From Gammaproteobacteria bacterium (lineage in GTDB: Bacteria > Pseudomonadota > Gammaproteobacteria > Pseudomonadales > Halieaceae), in the NCBI GenBank assembly GCA_030427085.1, contig JAUHXH010000004.1, positions 473,730-537,729 on the forward strand: a DNA stretch of 64,000 nt, given 5' to 3'. A program made the translations under genes and the position numbers. Below are positions 44,836 through 53,649 of the stretch, piece by piece (within the stretch, counting starts at the first letter, position 1; each line of letters starts with the position of its first letter). The notes beneath the pieces are model-generated. The model did not search any database. It had not been told where the DNA came from and saw nothing but the letters and a program-made list of their open reading frames with translations.

Positions 44836-45810
44836 ATGCATAAACCTGAACTCATCGCACTATTGCGTGACGGCCAGTTTCACTCCGGGGAAGATCTCGC
44901 AACTGCCCTCAACGTGAGCCGCACGGCGGTGTGGAAACAGTTGCAGAAGCTCGACGAGCTCGGGCTCGCGGTGGAGTCGGTGAAAGGCACGGGCTATCGC
45001 ATCCCCGGTGGTCTTGAGTTGTTGGATGAAGGCCGTGTTCGCGGCGGGCTGGATGCACAGGCGCGCGGGTTGATGGGTGAGCTCGCCATTCACTGGCAGA
45101 TTGACTCTACCAATGCTGAAGCGCTGCGGCGGGTCGCCGATGGCGCAGCCAGCGGACTGGTTTGCACCGCCGAACAGCAGACAGCAGGCCGTGGGCGCCG
45201 TGGCCGACAGTGGGTCAGCCCGTTTGCCCGCAACATTTACCTGTCGCTGGTGTGGGAATTCAATGGGGGCGCCGCCGCGCTGGAAGGCTTGAGCCTTGCC
45301 ACGGGTGTGGCGGTGGCGCAGTCCCTGCAGGATGTCGGCGTAGCGGGCGTGCAGCTCAAGTGGCCCAACGACATTCTCTTCGCCGGTGAGAAGCTGGGGG
45401 GAATATTGTTGGAAATGTCCGGGGACGCGGCGGGTACCTGCCAGGTGGTTGTGGGGATTGGCTTGAATGTCGCCATGCCCGCGGCCCAGGCAACCACTAT
45501 CGACCAGCCGTGGACGGACCTGGAATCGGTCGCAGCCAGGGCTACGGGGCGTAATGAGCTTTTGTCAGCCCTGCTAAATCGCCTGTTACCTATGCTCAAT
45601 ACCTTTGGCCAGTCCGGATTCGCCGCGTGGCGAGACCAGTGGTTGGCGCTTGACGCCAATGCTGATGCTAACGTGGTGATGCAACTGGGGGACCGACAGG
45701 TTGCCGGTATCGCCCGCGGGGTGGACGAGCGCGGCGCTATGCGCCTGGAAACTACCACGGGCATACAGTTACTCCACGGAGGCGAAATTTCCCTGAGGCC
45801 CGCGTCCTGA
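44836..45810 (+). CDS. birA: Biotin-[acetyl-CoA-carboxylase] ligase / biotin operon repressor
   Basis: 324 residues. An N-terminal winged helix (FHSGEDLATALNVSRTAVWK) is followed by the ligase core with TNAEALRR, AEQQTAGRGRRGRQW (biotinoyl-AMP loop), LKWPNDI and GGILLEMSGD, and an SH3-like C-terminal domain. It ligates biotin to acceptor lysines, here probably AccB and LiuD, and may repress biotin genes. It overlaps coaX by one base, the usual birA-coaX pair of pseudomonads. Confidence 0.95.
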   Translation: MHKPELIALLRDGQFHSGEDLATALNVSRTAVWKQLQKLDELGLAVESVKGTGYRIPGGLELLDEGRVRGGLDAQARGLMGELAIHWQIDSTNAEALRRVADGAASGLVCTAEQQTAGRGRRGRQWVSPFARNIYLSLVWEFNGGAAALEGLSLATGVAVAQSLQDVGVAGVQLKWPNDILFAGEKLGGILLEMSGDAAGTCQVVVGIGLNVAMPAAQATTIDQPWTDLESVAARATGRNELLSALLNRLLPMLNTFGQSGFAAWRDQWLALDANADANVVMQLGDRQVAGIARGVDERGAMRLETTTGIQLLHGGEISLRPAS

Positions 45811-46559
45811 TGCGCTGCCTTCAGCTCGACGTAGGCAACACCAGCGCCAAATGGCGGTGGGTGGACACTGGGGGTGTTCAGCAGCGCGGTAGTTTCAAGC
45901 GCGGCGCGCTGCAGCAGGTTTGCGAGGAATGGCAGCGGCTGGATCCACCGGACCAGGTGTGGATTGCCAGCGTTGCCGACGCTGATTTTGAGCAGGCGCT
46001 ATCAGACGCAGTGGCGCAGTTGTGGTCCTTGGCTCCGTGGTTGCCACGGACCCCCGCCTCCACGGCTGGCCTGCAAAACAGCTATGCGGAACCTGCGCGC
46101 ATGGGTATCGACCGATGGTTGGCGATGCTCGGCGCCTGGCAGGTGCTGCCTGACACGCCCCTGTGTGTGGTGGATGCGGGCTCGGCCCTGACCATCGATC
46201 TGATTGGCGCCAATGGCCATCACCGAGGGGGATACATCATTCCCGGGCCGCAACTGATGGAATCGGCCTTGCTGCGTGATACCGACAGGGTGCGTTTCGA
46301 CCTGGCCGGCGAGTACCGCCTGGACCCCGGCACCTGTACCGCAGAAGCCGTACGTCACGGCATTGCTGCGGCCCAGTCGGGCGCGGTCAGGCTGATCCAG
46401 GAGCGTTTCGGTGAGCCGGAAATGGCAACGGTCTACAGCGGCGGTGCCGGTGAGGTGATCAAATCCCTGTTGGAGGATCCGGGCCCGTTTCGGCCCGACC
46501 TCGTGTTTGAAGGACTGGCCATGCTGGCCGCGGAAGCGGGGCTTACAGATAGTTCTTGA
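45810..46559 (+). CDS. coaX: Type III pantothenate kinase
   Basis: 249 residues. The N-terminal ASKHA phosphate motif is LDVGNTSAKWRWV, then ARMGIDRWLAMLGAW and VVDAGSALTIDLI, and GGYIIPGP for pantothenate. It phosphorylates pantothenate in coenzyme A synthesis. Its last 17 bases overlap the end of the convergent sulfotransferase gene. A standard length CoaX. Confidence 0.94.
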   Translation: MRCLQLDVGNTSAKWRWVDTGGVQQRGSFKRGALQQVCEEWQRLDPPDQVWIASVADADFEQALSDAVAQLWSLAPWLPRTPASTAGLQNSYAEPARMGIDRWLAMLGAWQVLPDTPLCVVDAGSALTIDLIGANGHHRGGYIIPGPQLMESALLRDTDRVRFDLAGEYRLDPGTCTAEAVRHGIAAAQSGAVRLIQERFGEPEMATVYSGGAGEVIKSLLEDPGPFRPDLVFEGLAMLAAEAGLTDSS

Positions 46560-47898
46560 GTTGATCCTGCAGTGGGCCCAGCCAGGGCTCGTAGTTACGC
46601 CAGCGTTCGGATGATTCACGGTAAATCGGTTGCCGTGCCTGGGTAATACTGGCGGTGCGAATCACGCTCTTGGCCGCGGTGTTGCTTAACACCGCAGGGT
46701 CCCATTTCAGGCCGCAGAGCGTCAGCAGGCGAGTAAAACCCTGCTCGGGATCCGCCACCAGTTTTTCGTAGTCCGAATGATGGATTTTCAGCGGTAGTAC
46801 CCGCTCCCACCACTGCATGATCTTGCGGTAGCGCACATAGTAGTCCCCGCAGGCTTTCAGGTCGTAGCTGTAGGACAGTTCCGGCGAGAAGAACTCCTGA
46901 AAGTAGTTGGACAGGCAGGTATCCAGGGGGTGTCTGCGGGCGTGGATAATTTTCGCACCGGGCAGGGTGATCGCAATCAACCCCAACAGGCGGAAATTGA
47001 GGGGCGACTTGTCGATCGTGCGTTTGATGGCGCTACTGCCTGCCATTTCACGCGTCCGCGTTATATAGCGCTCGCCCAGGGCCTGCGCCTGAGCTGCTTG
47101 CAGTAAACCCGCTGCGCGCGGGTAATGCTCGCGGGTTCGCAGCGATCGGCCCAGGTTGTGGGCCATCACACTCATATCATCCAGTTCGCCCAGGCCGGCG
47201 ACCTGGGGGTGACGACCGAGCCGCTGTTCCACCAGGGTAGTGCCGGAACGCGGCATGCCGACTACGAATACCGGGCTGGCGCCCTTCGCCCCCGAGCCCT
47301 GCATCTGTTTGAAATACTTGCGAGTAAAGACCTCCCGGCTGTCCTCCACAAAACGGTCGGAGAAGGTGCTCGTACGGTTCACGCCAGCCAGCTCATTGGC
47401 GCTCACGAAATGTTGCCAGGCCTGGTCGTAGCGGGCCATCGCGTCGCAGATGCGCCCCGCGGCAAAGTGCATGCTGGAGCAGCGGCTGGTATCTGATGCG
47501 CAGCGCTCGATGGCGGCTTCGGCCAGGGTCAGGAGCTTGCCGCGCTCATCCTTCGGTGCCGTTTGCGCGAGACTGCTGAGCGCATCGGCGCTGTCGGGGT
47601 TGATGGCAAAAGCAGCGCTGTAAGCCGCATAGGCTTCTTCCATCTGGCCGCGATTGTGGTGCATACGGCCCAGCGTGATGTGCAGGTGGGCATTAGGTTC
47701 GCTAACTCGTTCGATGCAGTCCTCGAGCATCGCTTCAGCGTCGCTCCAGCGGTCCAGGTTGGACAGGTGGGCCGCATAAAGCGTGGCCGCTTCTTCATTT
47801 TCCGGGTGTTCGCGCAACTCCGTTGCGAGCAGGGTCTCGCCCTCGGCTGCGCGGTCGTCGTGGAGGAGATTGCGAAATTGGGTGGTTAAATCAGTCAC
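46543..47898 (-). CDS. TPR-containing sulfotransferase
   Basis: 451 residues. The N-terminal ~170 residues contain TPR-like repeats (EEAATLYAAHLSNLDRWSDA, HHNRGQMEEAYAAYSAAFA). The C-terminal domain has the 5'-phosphosulfate loop VFVVGMPRSGTTLVEQRLG with KRTIDKSPLNFRLL and IIHARRHPLDTCLSNYFQ, typical of PAPS sulfotransferases. The acceptor is unknown; families like this modify glycans, tyrosines or lipids. It overlaps a small secreted-protein gene upstream (ATGA) and coaX downstream. Confidence 0.85.
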   Translation of the reverse strand: MTDLTTQFRNLLHDDRAAEGETLLATELREHPENEEAATLYAAHLSNLDRWSDAEAMLEDCIERVSEPNAHLHITLGRMHHNRGQMEEAYAAYSAAFAINPDSADALSSLAQTAPKDERGKLLTLAEAAIERCASDTSRCSSMHFAAGRICDAMARYDQAWQHFVSANELAGVNRTSTFSDRFVEDSREVFTRKYFKQMQGSGAKGASPVFVVGMPRSGTTLVEQRLGRHPQVAGLGELDDMSVMAHNLGRSLRTREHYPRAAGLLQAAQAQALGERYITRTREMAGSSAIKRTIDKSPLNFRLLGLIAITLPGAKIIHARRHPLDTCLSNYFQEFFSPELSYSYDLKACGDYYVRYRKIMQWWERVLPLKIHHSDYEKLVADPEQGFTRLLTLCGLKWDPAVLSNTAAKSVIRTASITQARQPIYRESSERWRNYEPWLGPLQDQLKNYL

Positions 47899-48323
47899 TG
47901 TTCAGGCACTACCGTTGATTGGAAGTGGACCATGGACCAGCCGGTGTCACTTTTACGCCAGATCTTGGTAACGATTTCGTGGATGACCCGGTTGTTTTTG
48001 TCTTCCCAGCGGAAGTCTCTGACGGTATAGCCAAGGTTCTCGCCCACTCTGTATGGGGTGAGCGTATCGGAAATCGGCGCCTTTCCCGCACCAAAGGGGC
48101 GAGGGATGGAGCGGCAGAACTTGTCCACCTGCGCACGGCTCATCTTGCGGCTGTTGGCGTAGAAGGTGATGTCTTCAGACATCAGGGAGATGACTTTGTC
48201 GCAATCACCTTCTTCGAACGCCTTTTGTTCTCCCTGCACCACGGTGCGCAGTTCGTCGTCGGCATGAGTTACAGAAGCCAGGGCAGGCAGCAGGCAGCAG
48301 CACGCAATCAGCAAGCGATTCAT
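47895..48323 (-). CDS. Small secreted SnoaL/DUF4440-like protein
   Basis: 142 residues. A signal peptide (LLIACCCLLPALASVTHA) is followed by a ~120-residue domain resembling the SnoaL/nuclear transport factor 2 fold (the spacing of ELRTVVQGEQKAFEEGDCDKVISLMSEDITF near its start and IWRKSDTGWSMVHFQST at the end). Role unknown; periplasmic location predicted. Its stop overlaps the sulfotransferase start by 4 bases, so they form one operon. Confidence 0.75.
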   Translation of the reverse strand: MNRLLIACCCLLPALASVTHADDELRTVVQGEQKAFEEGDCDKVISLMSEDITFYANSRKMSRAQVDKFCRSIPRPFGAGKAPISDTLTPYRVGENLGYTVRDFRWEDKNNRVIHEIVTKIWRKSDTGWSMVHFQSTVVPEQ

Positions 48324-48475
48324 CGTTCATCCTGTTATTAAGATCGTCTCGCTTATCTAACGGACATTGCACGCGAATGCAATGCCCTGGGGGGGAGGAG
48401 GGGCTCGGTGGAGCTGGGAATTACGTGGGTGAGTATTGACCTTACCCCTTTGTTCGCAGAGTCAATGTGTTCCCA

Positions 48476-51400
48476 TCACGGCCGGTATAGCGTATTCGCC
48501 GGCGGATTGGTCAGTGTGTTGCAGCCGTCGCCGTAGCAACACAGATGGCAGGTGATATCACCCCCGCCGTCGCCGGGATCGAAATTCAGGCAGCGGGGTT
48601 CGTTTGATGTTTGTGCGTACCACAGGTTCTCGCAGGTCGGTCGATCAACACAGCGCCTGAACTCCAACACCCGGTCTCCGATTTTGATAACGTCATTCAT
48701 CGCGAAGGGTTGTCCGGCCGGACAGAGGTAAGTCTGTGCCAGCACCAGATCCAGGTCTGTGCAAGGTATCTGGTTTGCGAGGTCGCCACACAGAAGCGCC
48801 TCATGAGGTTGCGGTTGCAGGCGGATAACATGCGTGGCCTGGGCGGCCCTGCCGCCACTGTCGCTGACCGTCAGTGTTACGCTCAAGTCCAGATCGGCGC
48901 TTTGATTCACTACCGGCAACTGCACCGAGGGGTTGGCGGTGGCCGCGATAGTGGGTTGTGCGCCGGTAGTAAGGTAATGGTAGCTGTAGGGCGGCACGCC
49001 GCCACTGACACTCGCATTTAGCGACGCCACACTTCCGCTGTTGGCAGTCGCGGGGCCACTTAGCGTGACCTGTATCGGCGGGGTTGAGTCGACGCTCACA
49101 GTCTCTTGCGTAACGGTGGAATTGCCGACAGCATCCGTCACCGTGTAGGTGAACTGCAGCGTGTCAGTGACCCCCGGGGCGATGAAATCGGGATTGGGTG
49201 TGTCGTCGTTATTCAGTGTGATGGCGGGGCCATCGGTTTGAGTCCAGCTATAGCTGTAAGGGCCGACTCCGCCGTGCGCGGGTGCGCCGTTGAGGTAGAC
49301 CCGATCACCACTGTGAACCTGTTGCGGCGACAAGCCCGACAGTTGGAGCGTACCCGCCAGGTCGTTGATCACAACCGCTTGTTGCCCGGTAATGCTGGAA
49401 GTACCGTCGCTTACGGTGAGCTCAAATGTTACCGGGTAAGTATGATCCACTCCCGGCGCGTCGAAGCTGGCTACCGCGTCAGTGGCATTACTGACGGGAA
49501 TGGCCAGTGGTGCCGGTGAGGGTAACCACTGGTACTGATATTGACCGCTACCGCCCCGGGCGACGGCATGCATTTTGATGTCCGTCTGGCCCTCGTCCAC
49601 ATACAGTGTTGGCATGGGCTGCAGCGCGAGGGGGATCGTCGAAGCGTCCGGATGCAGATTTATGGCCAGGGGCCGGGTGACGGTTTGTCCGGTGTCGGTA
49701 TCGGTTACGGTGACCTCCAACTCCAGTTTGTCGGCAGTCGTCACTCTTGGCGTGACTACCGTGACCGTGGCCTGGTCAGCGCCTGTCAACTGTGCGCCGG
49801 GTCCGTCGACTTGCTGCCACTGGAGGCTGTAGTGTCCGCTACCGCCGGTAGCAGTTGCGGTGACGTCGATTGTATTGCCCGCCAACACACTCAGTGTGGG
49901 ATCGACCTGAACCACCACACCCGGCAGTGGCGCAACGATATCCTGGATGGTGACATTGACGCGTTGCTCGACAGAACTGCCGGCCATGTCGGACACCTCA
50001 ACCTTGAAGCTGAGCCTGTTGTTGCCGGTCACTTCCGGAGCATCCAGCAGTGCGACGGCCTGGTTGGCATTGGCTAAGGTCACCGGCACCCCGCTGACCT
50101 GTTGCCAGCGATAGCTGTATGGCGGGCTGCCGCCGTGGACTGGGATCGCCAGCGGTATCGCTGACTGCTTCTCCGGGACCGAAAAGTCGAGTGCTGCCGC
50201 AACGGAGAGCGGATTGGGGGCCTGCGTTGCCTCCGGCTGCAGATTAACGATCACCACACCGTCACTACTGTGGCCGCTGTTGTCACTGACAGTGACTGTA
50301 AATTCGAGGACTTCGGACTGGCCGGCAATACGGGGTAGGGAGACTGTTGGCGCATCGCTGTTGCCATCAGTGATAACGGCAGGTTTGCCAGCGGTCTGGG
50401 ACCATTGCCAGGTGTAATTTCCGTCACCTCCCTGAGCGTTGGCGACCAGATTGATGGAGCTGCCTGAAAGGGCCGGCAGTGGTGGCCGCGTTTGCACGCG
50501 TAACACTTGCTGGGGTACCAGTGCGAAGCTGTCCCGGATCAGTACCTTGACCGATTGTTCAGCCATCTGCTGTTGCGCGTCGGTCGTGACCACTTTGAAT
50601 TGCAATTCGGTATTGCCAGTGACTGCCGGTGCTTTGAAGAAGCTGATGCTCTGATCGGCGTCCGTCAAGGTCACGGCCGGCCCTGTCAACTGGCTCCACT
50701 GGTACTGATAGGGCTCCATACCACCCGATGCGCGCGCAGACAGTGACACCGGCCGGGGGCCTTCATCGGCGGTCAGCGAGGGGGCGTGTATCGACAATGG
50801 CAGGATAGCCGGCACGGCGTCCGGATAGGCGACCACTGACGCGGTGGCGCCAGTTGAGGTGCCGCTGCCGTTATTGTCCGTTACCGTGACGGCGAGGGCG
50901 TAGGTGGTCGGCACCGTGACGGCGGGCACCACTAGTCTGGCTATCTGGTCCGGGTTAGTACCACCGACAATCGTGGGGCGCGGCGCGTCAATGGGTGTTG
51001 TGCTGGTGACCTGCCAGTTTTGGGTGTGGGCGCCCGTACCGCCCTGAATGACGGTCGGCAGATTGGGGGTGGACCCTGCGGGAACATGTATTACAGGTGG
51101 CGTCGACACCAGTAAGGGGGTGGTCACCTGGGTTCCCGGAGATGTGAGAGGGGTATGGCCGCTGGCACTGGTGTTGGTTGGCAGGACATGGATGATGACG
51201 CGATCTTTGGCGCTGTCGATGCCGTCGCTGAACGTCAGTTCGAAGACGAGGTCAGTACCGCTGCGCAGGGACGGCGCGGTAAAAACCGGATTGCTGGTCG
51301 CGGTATTGTCGAGCATCACCGAGTGGCCGGATAGCTGGGTCCATGCGAAGGTCGCCAGCGAGCCATCGCCCCTGCCCGTGCTGTGCAGTGACACTACCTG

Positions 51401-52207
51401 GCCGGGTTGGACGTATTTGTCTTTGCCGGCGTTGGCGAAGACGTGGTCAGGGTTTACCAGCACTTCAACATTGGTGGTGACGCTGCCCTGATCGTCGGTA
51501 ACTGTCAGGGTGAATTGCAGAATTTCAGCATCGCTGACGGCCGGTGCGGTAAATTCGAGTTCGGCACCCTGCGCGTTTCGCAGCGCGACGGTCGTACCGG
51601 CGGTTTGTTCCCACTGGTAGTTCACCGTACCTACGGTATTGGCGACTTTGGAATGCAGTGTGACCTGTTGACCTTCTTCAACCTGTTCAGCGCCGGAGAC
51701 CAGTACGCTTGCCTGTGGGTCCACTGCCAGATGTCCCAGTGCTGTTTCCGAATGAGGTGTGCAACCGAGGTCGTTGCACGCCTTCACCGCGAAACAGCTC
51801 ACTTCTCCGGGCTCTATGCCCTCAACCGTGAAGCTGTCGCTGTCAGTGTCGCCCAGGAACTCCTCACAACTCTGTTCGGAAGCCGGTGCGCACTGTCGAG
51901 CCTGAGAGTCAAAATCGCACTGGTGTACGTTGTATTTTTTTGCGTCTTTAACCGGTGACCAGCCGAGAGTGACGCTGCTGGCGCCGTTGGTGGTAGACAC
52001 GCCCTGCGGGGGTGAGGTGAGCTCGCTGGTTGACGAGTTTGATCCATCCGAGTCATCCGAGCCATCCGAGCAGCCGCCAAGTAGCGAAGTCGTCAGCACA
52101 CTCGCGATCAGTAGCCGTAGCGGGGCGGCCGCGAGTACTTTGGCAAAGAAGGGCGCAACTGGCTTTAGCCTGCGTTCGTTGGTCGGGCCTGAGTTGGCTG
52201 GGTACAT
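48476..52207 (-). CDS. Giant lipoprotein with fibronectin-III and repeated PKD/Ig-like domains and a cysteine-rich tail
   Basis: 1243 residues. The signal ends in a lipobox LLGGC; the following acidic-serine linker has DGSDDSDGSN. Next is a fibronectin type III-like domain with paired cysteines (about 60-160), then about ten Ig/PKD-like repeats, each with a YQWSQTxG-type strand (e.g. VNYQWEQTAGT, YQYQWSQLTG, YTWQWSQTAGK) about 95 residues apart. The C-terminal ~90 residues have ten cysteines ending CHLCCYGDGCN, like the last loop of Ly6/three-finger domains. A cell-surface adhesin or scaffold is likely; the ligand is unknown. Confidence 0.85.
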   Translation of the reverse strand: MYPANSGPTNERRLKPVAPFFAKVLAAAPLRLLIASVLTTSLLGGCSDGSDDSDGSNSSTSELTSPPQGVSTTNGASSVTLGWSPVKDAKKYNVHQCDFDSQARQCAPASEQSCEEFLGDTDSDSFTVEGIEPGEVSCFAVKACNDLGCTPHSETALGHLAVDPQASVLVSGAEQVEEGQQVTLHSKVANTVGTVNYQWEQTAGTTVALRNAQGAELEFTAPAVSDAEILQFTLTVTDDQGSVTTNVEVLVNPDHVFANAGKDKYVQPGQVVSLHSTGRGDGSLATFAWTQLSGHSVMLDNTATSNPVFTAPSLRSGTDLVFELTFSDGIDSAKDRVIIHVLPTNTSASGHTPLTSPGTQVTTPLLVSTPPVIHVPAGSTPNLPTVIQGGTGAHTQNWQVTSTTPIDAPRPTIVGGTNPDQIARLVVPAVTVPTTYALAVTVTDNNGSGTSTGATASVVAYPDAVPAILPLSIHAPSLTADEGPRPVSLSARASGGMEPYQYQWSQLTGPAVTLTDADQSISFFKAPAVTGNTELQFKVVTTDAQQQMAEQSVKVLIRDSFALVPQQVLRVQTRPPLPALSGSSINLVANAQGGDGNYTWQWSQTAGKPAVITDGNSDAPTVSLPRIAGQSEVLEFTVTVSDNSGHSSDGVVIVNLQPEATQAPNPLSVAAALDFSVPEKQSAIPLAIPVHGGSPPYSYRWQQVSGVPVTLANANQAVALLDAPEVTGNNRLSFKVEVSDMAGSSVEQRVNVTIQDIVAPLPGVVVQVDPTLSVLAGNTIDVTATATGGSGHYSLQWQQVDGPGAQLTGADQATVTVVTPRVTTADKLELEVTVTDTDTGQTVTRPLAINLHPDASTIPLALQPMPTLYVDEGQTDIKMHAVARGGSGQYQYQWLPSPAPLAIPVSNATDAVASFDAPGVDHTYPVTFELTVSDGTSSITGQQAVVINDLAGTLQLSGLSPQQVHSGDRVYLNGAPAHGGVGPYSYSWTQTDGPAITLNNDDTPNPDFIAPGVTDTLQFTYTVTDAVGNSTVTQETVSVDSTPPIQVTLSGPATANSGSVASLNASVSGGVPPYSYHYLTTGAQPTIAATANPSVQLPVVNQSADLDLSVTLTVSDSGGRAAQATHVIRLQPQPHEALLCGDLANQIPCTDLDLVLAQTYLCPAGQPFAMNDVIKIGDRVLEFRRCVDRPTCENLWYAQTSNEPRCLNFDPGDGGGDITCHLCCYGDGCNTLTNPPANTLYRP

Positions 52208-52373
52208 ACACGCGCCTCGAGAAGGAATGCTTTAGCGAACAATCGAATAATTCCGGTGCTTGGGAGACGCAGAAGGAATCAGCGGGGTGACTCTGATTGG
52301 CCTCTCGATCTCCGCAATCGAGGGTGCCATTATATCTGATACCAATTCTTGCTCGGCACCCCCGAACTCACTA

Positions 52374-52402
52374 TTGCATCCACCCCGGCATTCTCCTATT
52401 AT
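52374..52402 (+). promoter_or_regulatory. Promoter of tRNA-Thr(TGT)
   Basis: -35 TTGCAT (52374-52379) and -10 TATTAT (52397-52402) with a 17-base spacer, followed by a GC-rich discriminator TGCCGCC, as in stringently controlled stable-RNA promoters. Start of transcription is expected near 52409, about 54 bases before the tRNA. Confidence 0.65.
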
Positions 52403-52462
52403 TGCCGCCCTTCTCGGGGAGGCTTACCTGACAGGTCTCTTGCTGCAGAAGTGGAGTGATTG

Positions 52463-52538
52463 GCTGGCGTAGCTCAGTAGGTAGAGCAGCTGATTTGTAA
52501 TCAGCCGGTCGGGGGTTCGATTCCTCTCGCCAGCTCCA
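52463..52538 (+). tRNA. tRNA-Thr, anticodon TGT
   Basis: 76 bases with encoded CCA. Acceptor GCTGGCG pairs with CGCCAGC, D stem GCTC/GAGC, anticodon stem GCTGA/TCAGC around TTTGTAA (anticodon TGT), and the T loop TTCGATT. Reads ACA and, by wobble, other ACN codons. Stands as a single tRNA with its own promoter and downstream terminator. Confidence 0.97.
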
Positions 52539-52598
52539 TTTCCCTTCGATCGCTTCTGGCATCTGGTCACTCGCGATCTTCTGTACATTCGGTACATA

Positions 52599-52627
52599 AA
52601 AAAACGGCTGCCATTGGCAGCCGTTTT
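52599..52627. terminator. Bidirectional terminator between tRNA-Thr and the VWA gene
   Basis: AAAACGGCTGCC (52601-52612), loop ATT, GGCAGCCGTTTT (52616-52627) form a 12-bp perfect stem flanked by A and T tracts on both sides, so it can end transcription from the tRNA (plus) and from the VWA gene (minus). Confidence 0.88.
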
Positions 52628-52649
52628 TGGTTCTGGTTGGGTTGCGCGA

Positions 52650-53417
52650 TCAGGCGCGGAGTGCGGCGCGGCGGCGGTGCAGTCCGAACAGGCCCAGTGC
52701 CAGCAGTGCCAGGGTACCGGGTACCGGTACGTTGGTGATTTCCCGGAACAGTTTGTCTTCCATGGCAGAACCGAAGTCGGCGAAGGACACGGGGCCGATG
52801 TTGAAGAAGTTAGAGCCACCGACCACATTGTTTTGATACCAGGTGGCCACCGAGGCGGACTGCAGAACGATGCCGTTGATGTCCTCAACGCCGGCGAGCA
52901 GAGCAGCATCACGGGCATCTGAAGTGTCGGCACCGCTATTTTCTTCGCCGTCACCGGATACGTCGATTACCCAGCGGCTGGAGTTAAAGACGTTGGTGGC
53001 GGCACTGTTGTTGGCAATCGCCCAGTTGAGCGCCGAACCCGGTGCTGTCAGGCCTGAGAACGCGCGGGCCAGACCACCGATGGCGGTGCCGAAGTCAAAG
53101 GCTGAGGTACAGCCACCGCAATTACCCACCTGGGTCCAGCCGATGGATTCCACCTGCTCGTCGGAGCTTGACCACTGGATGACCCGCACGGCGATGCTGC
53201 CGATTAAGCCGTTGTCGATGGCATTGGCCACTGCTGCGCTCTGAAACGCCGCCTCGTAACCAGCCATCTGGGTGTTGTATTCGGTTCCGTCAATACTGCC
53301 GGACACATCGATTAGCAGGGCCAGCTCCATATCCACATCGATTGCCGAGGCGCTGGGCGCCAGAACGGCGAGCATCGGAGCCAGCAGGCAGGCCATGGTG
53401 ATTTTGAAGGACTTCAT
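52650..53417 (-). CDS. DUF1194/VWA-domain protein with PEP-CTERM-like sorting signal
   Basis: 255 residues. Signal peptide to about residue 25 (APSASA). The von Willebrand A fold has the metal site DVSGS (Asp37) with DVSGDGEENSG later, so it binds Mg2+ or another divalent ion. This pattern and length fit DUF1194. The C-terminus VPVPGTLALLALGLFGL followed by HRRRAALRA is an exosortase-type signal. A GAGGAGAT site precedes the ATG. PrsT, a component of PEP-CTERM systems, is its upstream neighbour. Confidence 0.85.
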   Translation of the reverse strand: MKSFKITMACLLAPMLAVLAPSASAIDVDMELALLIDVSGSIDGTEYNTQMAGYEAAFQSAAVANAIDNGLIGSIAVRVIQWSSSDEQVESIGWTQVGNCGGCTSAFDFGTAIGGLARAFSGLTAPGSALNWAIANNSAATNVFNSSRWVIDVSGDGEENSGADTSDARDAALLAGVEDINGIVLQSASVATWYQNNVVGGSNFFNIGPVSFADFGSAMEDKLFREITNVPVPGTLALLALGLFGLHRRRAALRA

Positions 53418-53649
53418 TTCGATCTCCTCGGGGGTCCGCAGACGCCCTTTCTCGATACCGCTGCCGCCGGGACAATCCCCCGCGGCGTAATTAAATTTTA
53501 GGCAGAGTACTTAAGGCAAGGGTCGTGCCAGTTTTGTAAGTGACTGATTTTTAGGCGGTTGTTTTCGTGTAATAAGGTGTAATCGCCAAAAATGTAAAAA
53601 AATCTGACAGCAAAAACGCGGAAAATCGGTTTTCGCCGGATCCGCCGGC

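Noticed and set aside
48476..52207. Phage tail or toxin gene
   Set aside because: It has a lipoprotein signal and Ig/PKD-like repeats with no phage neighbours or toxin domain.
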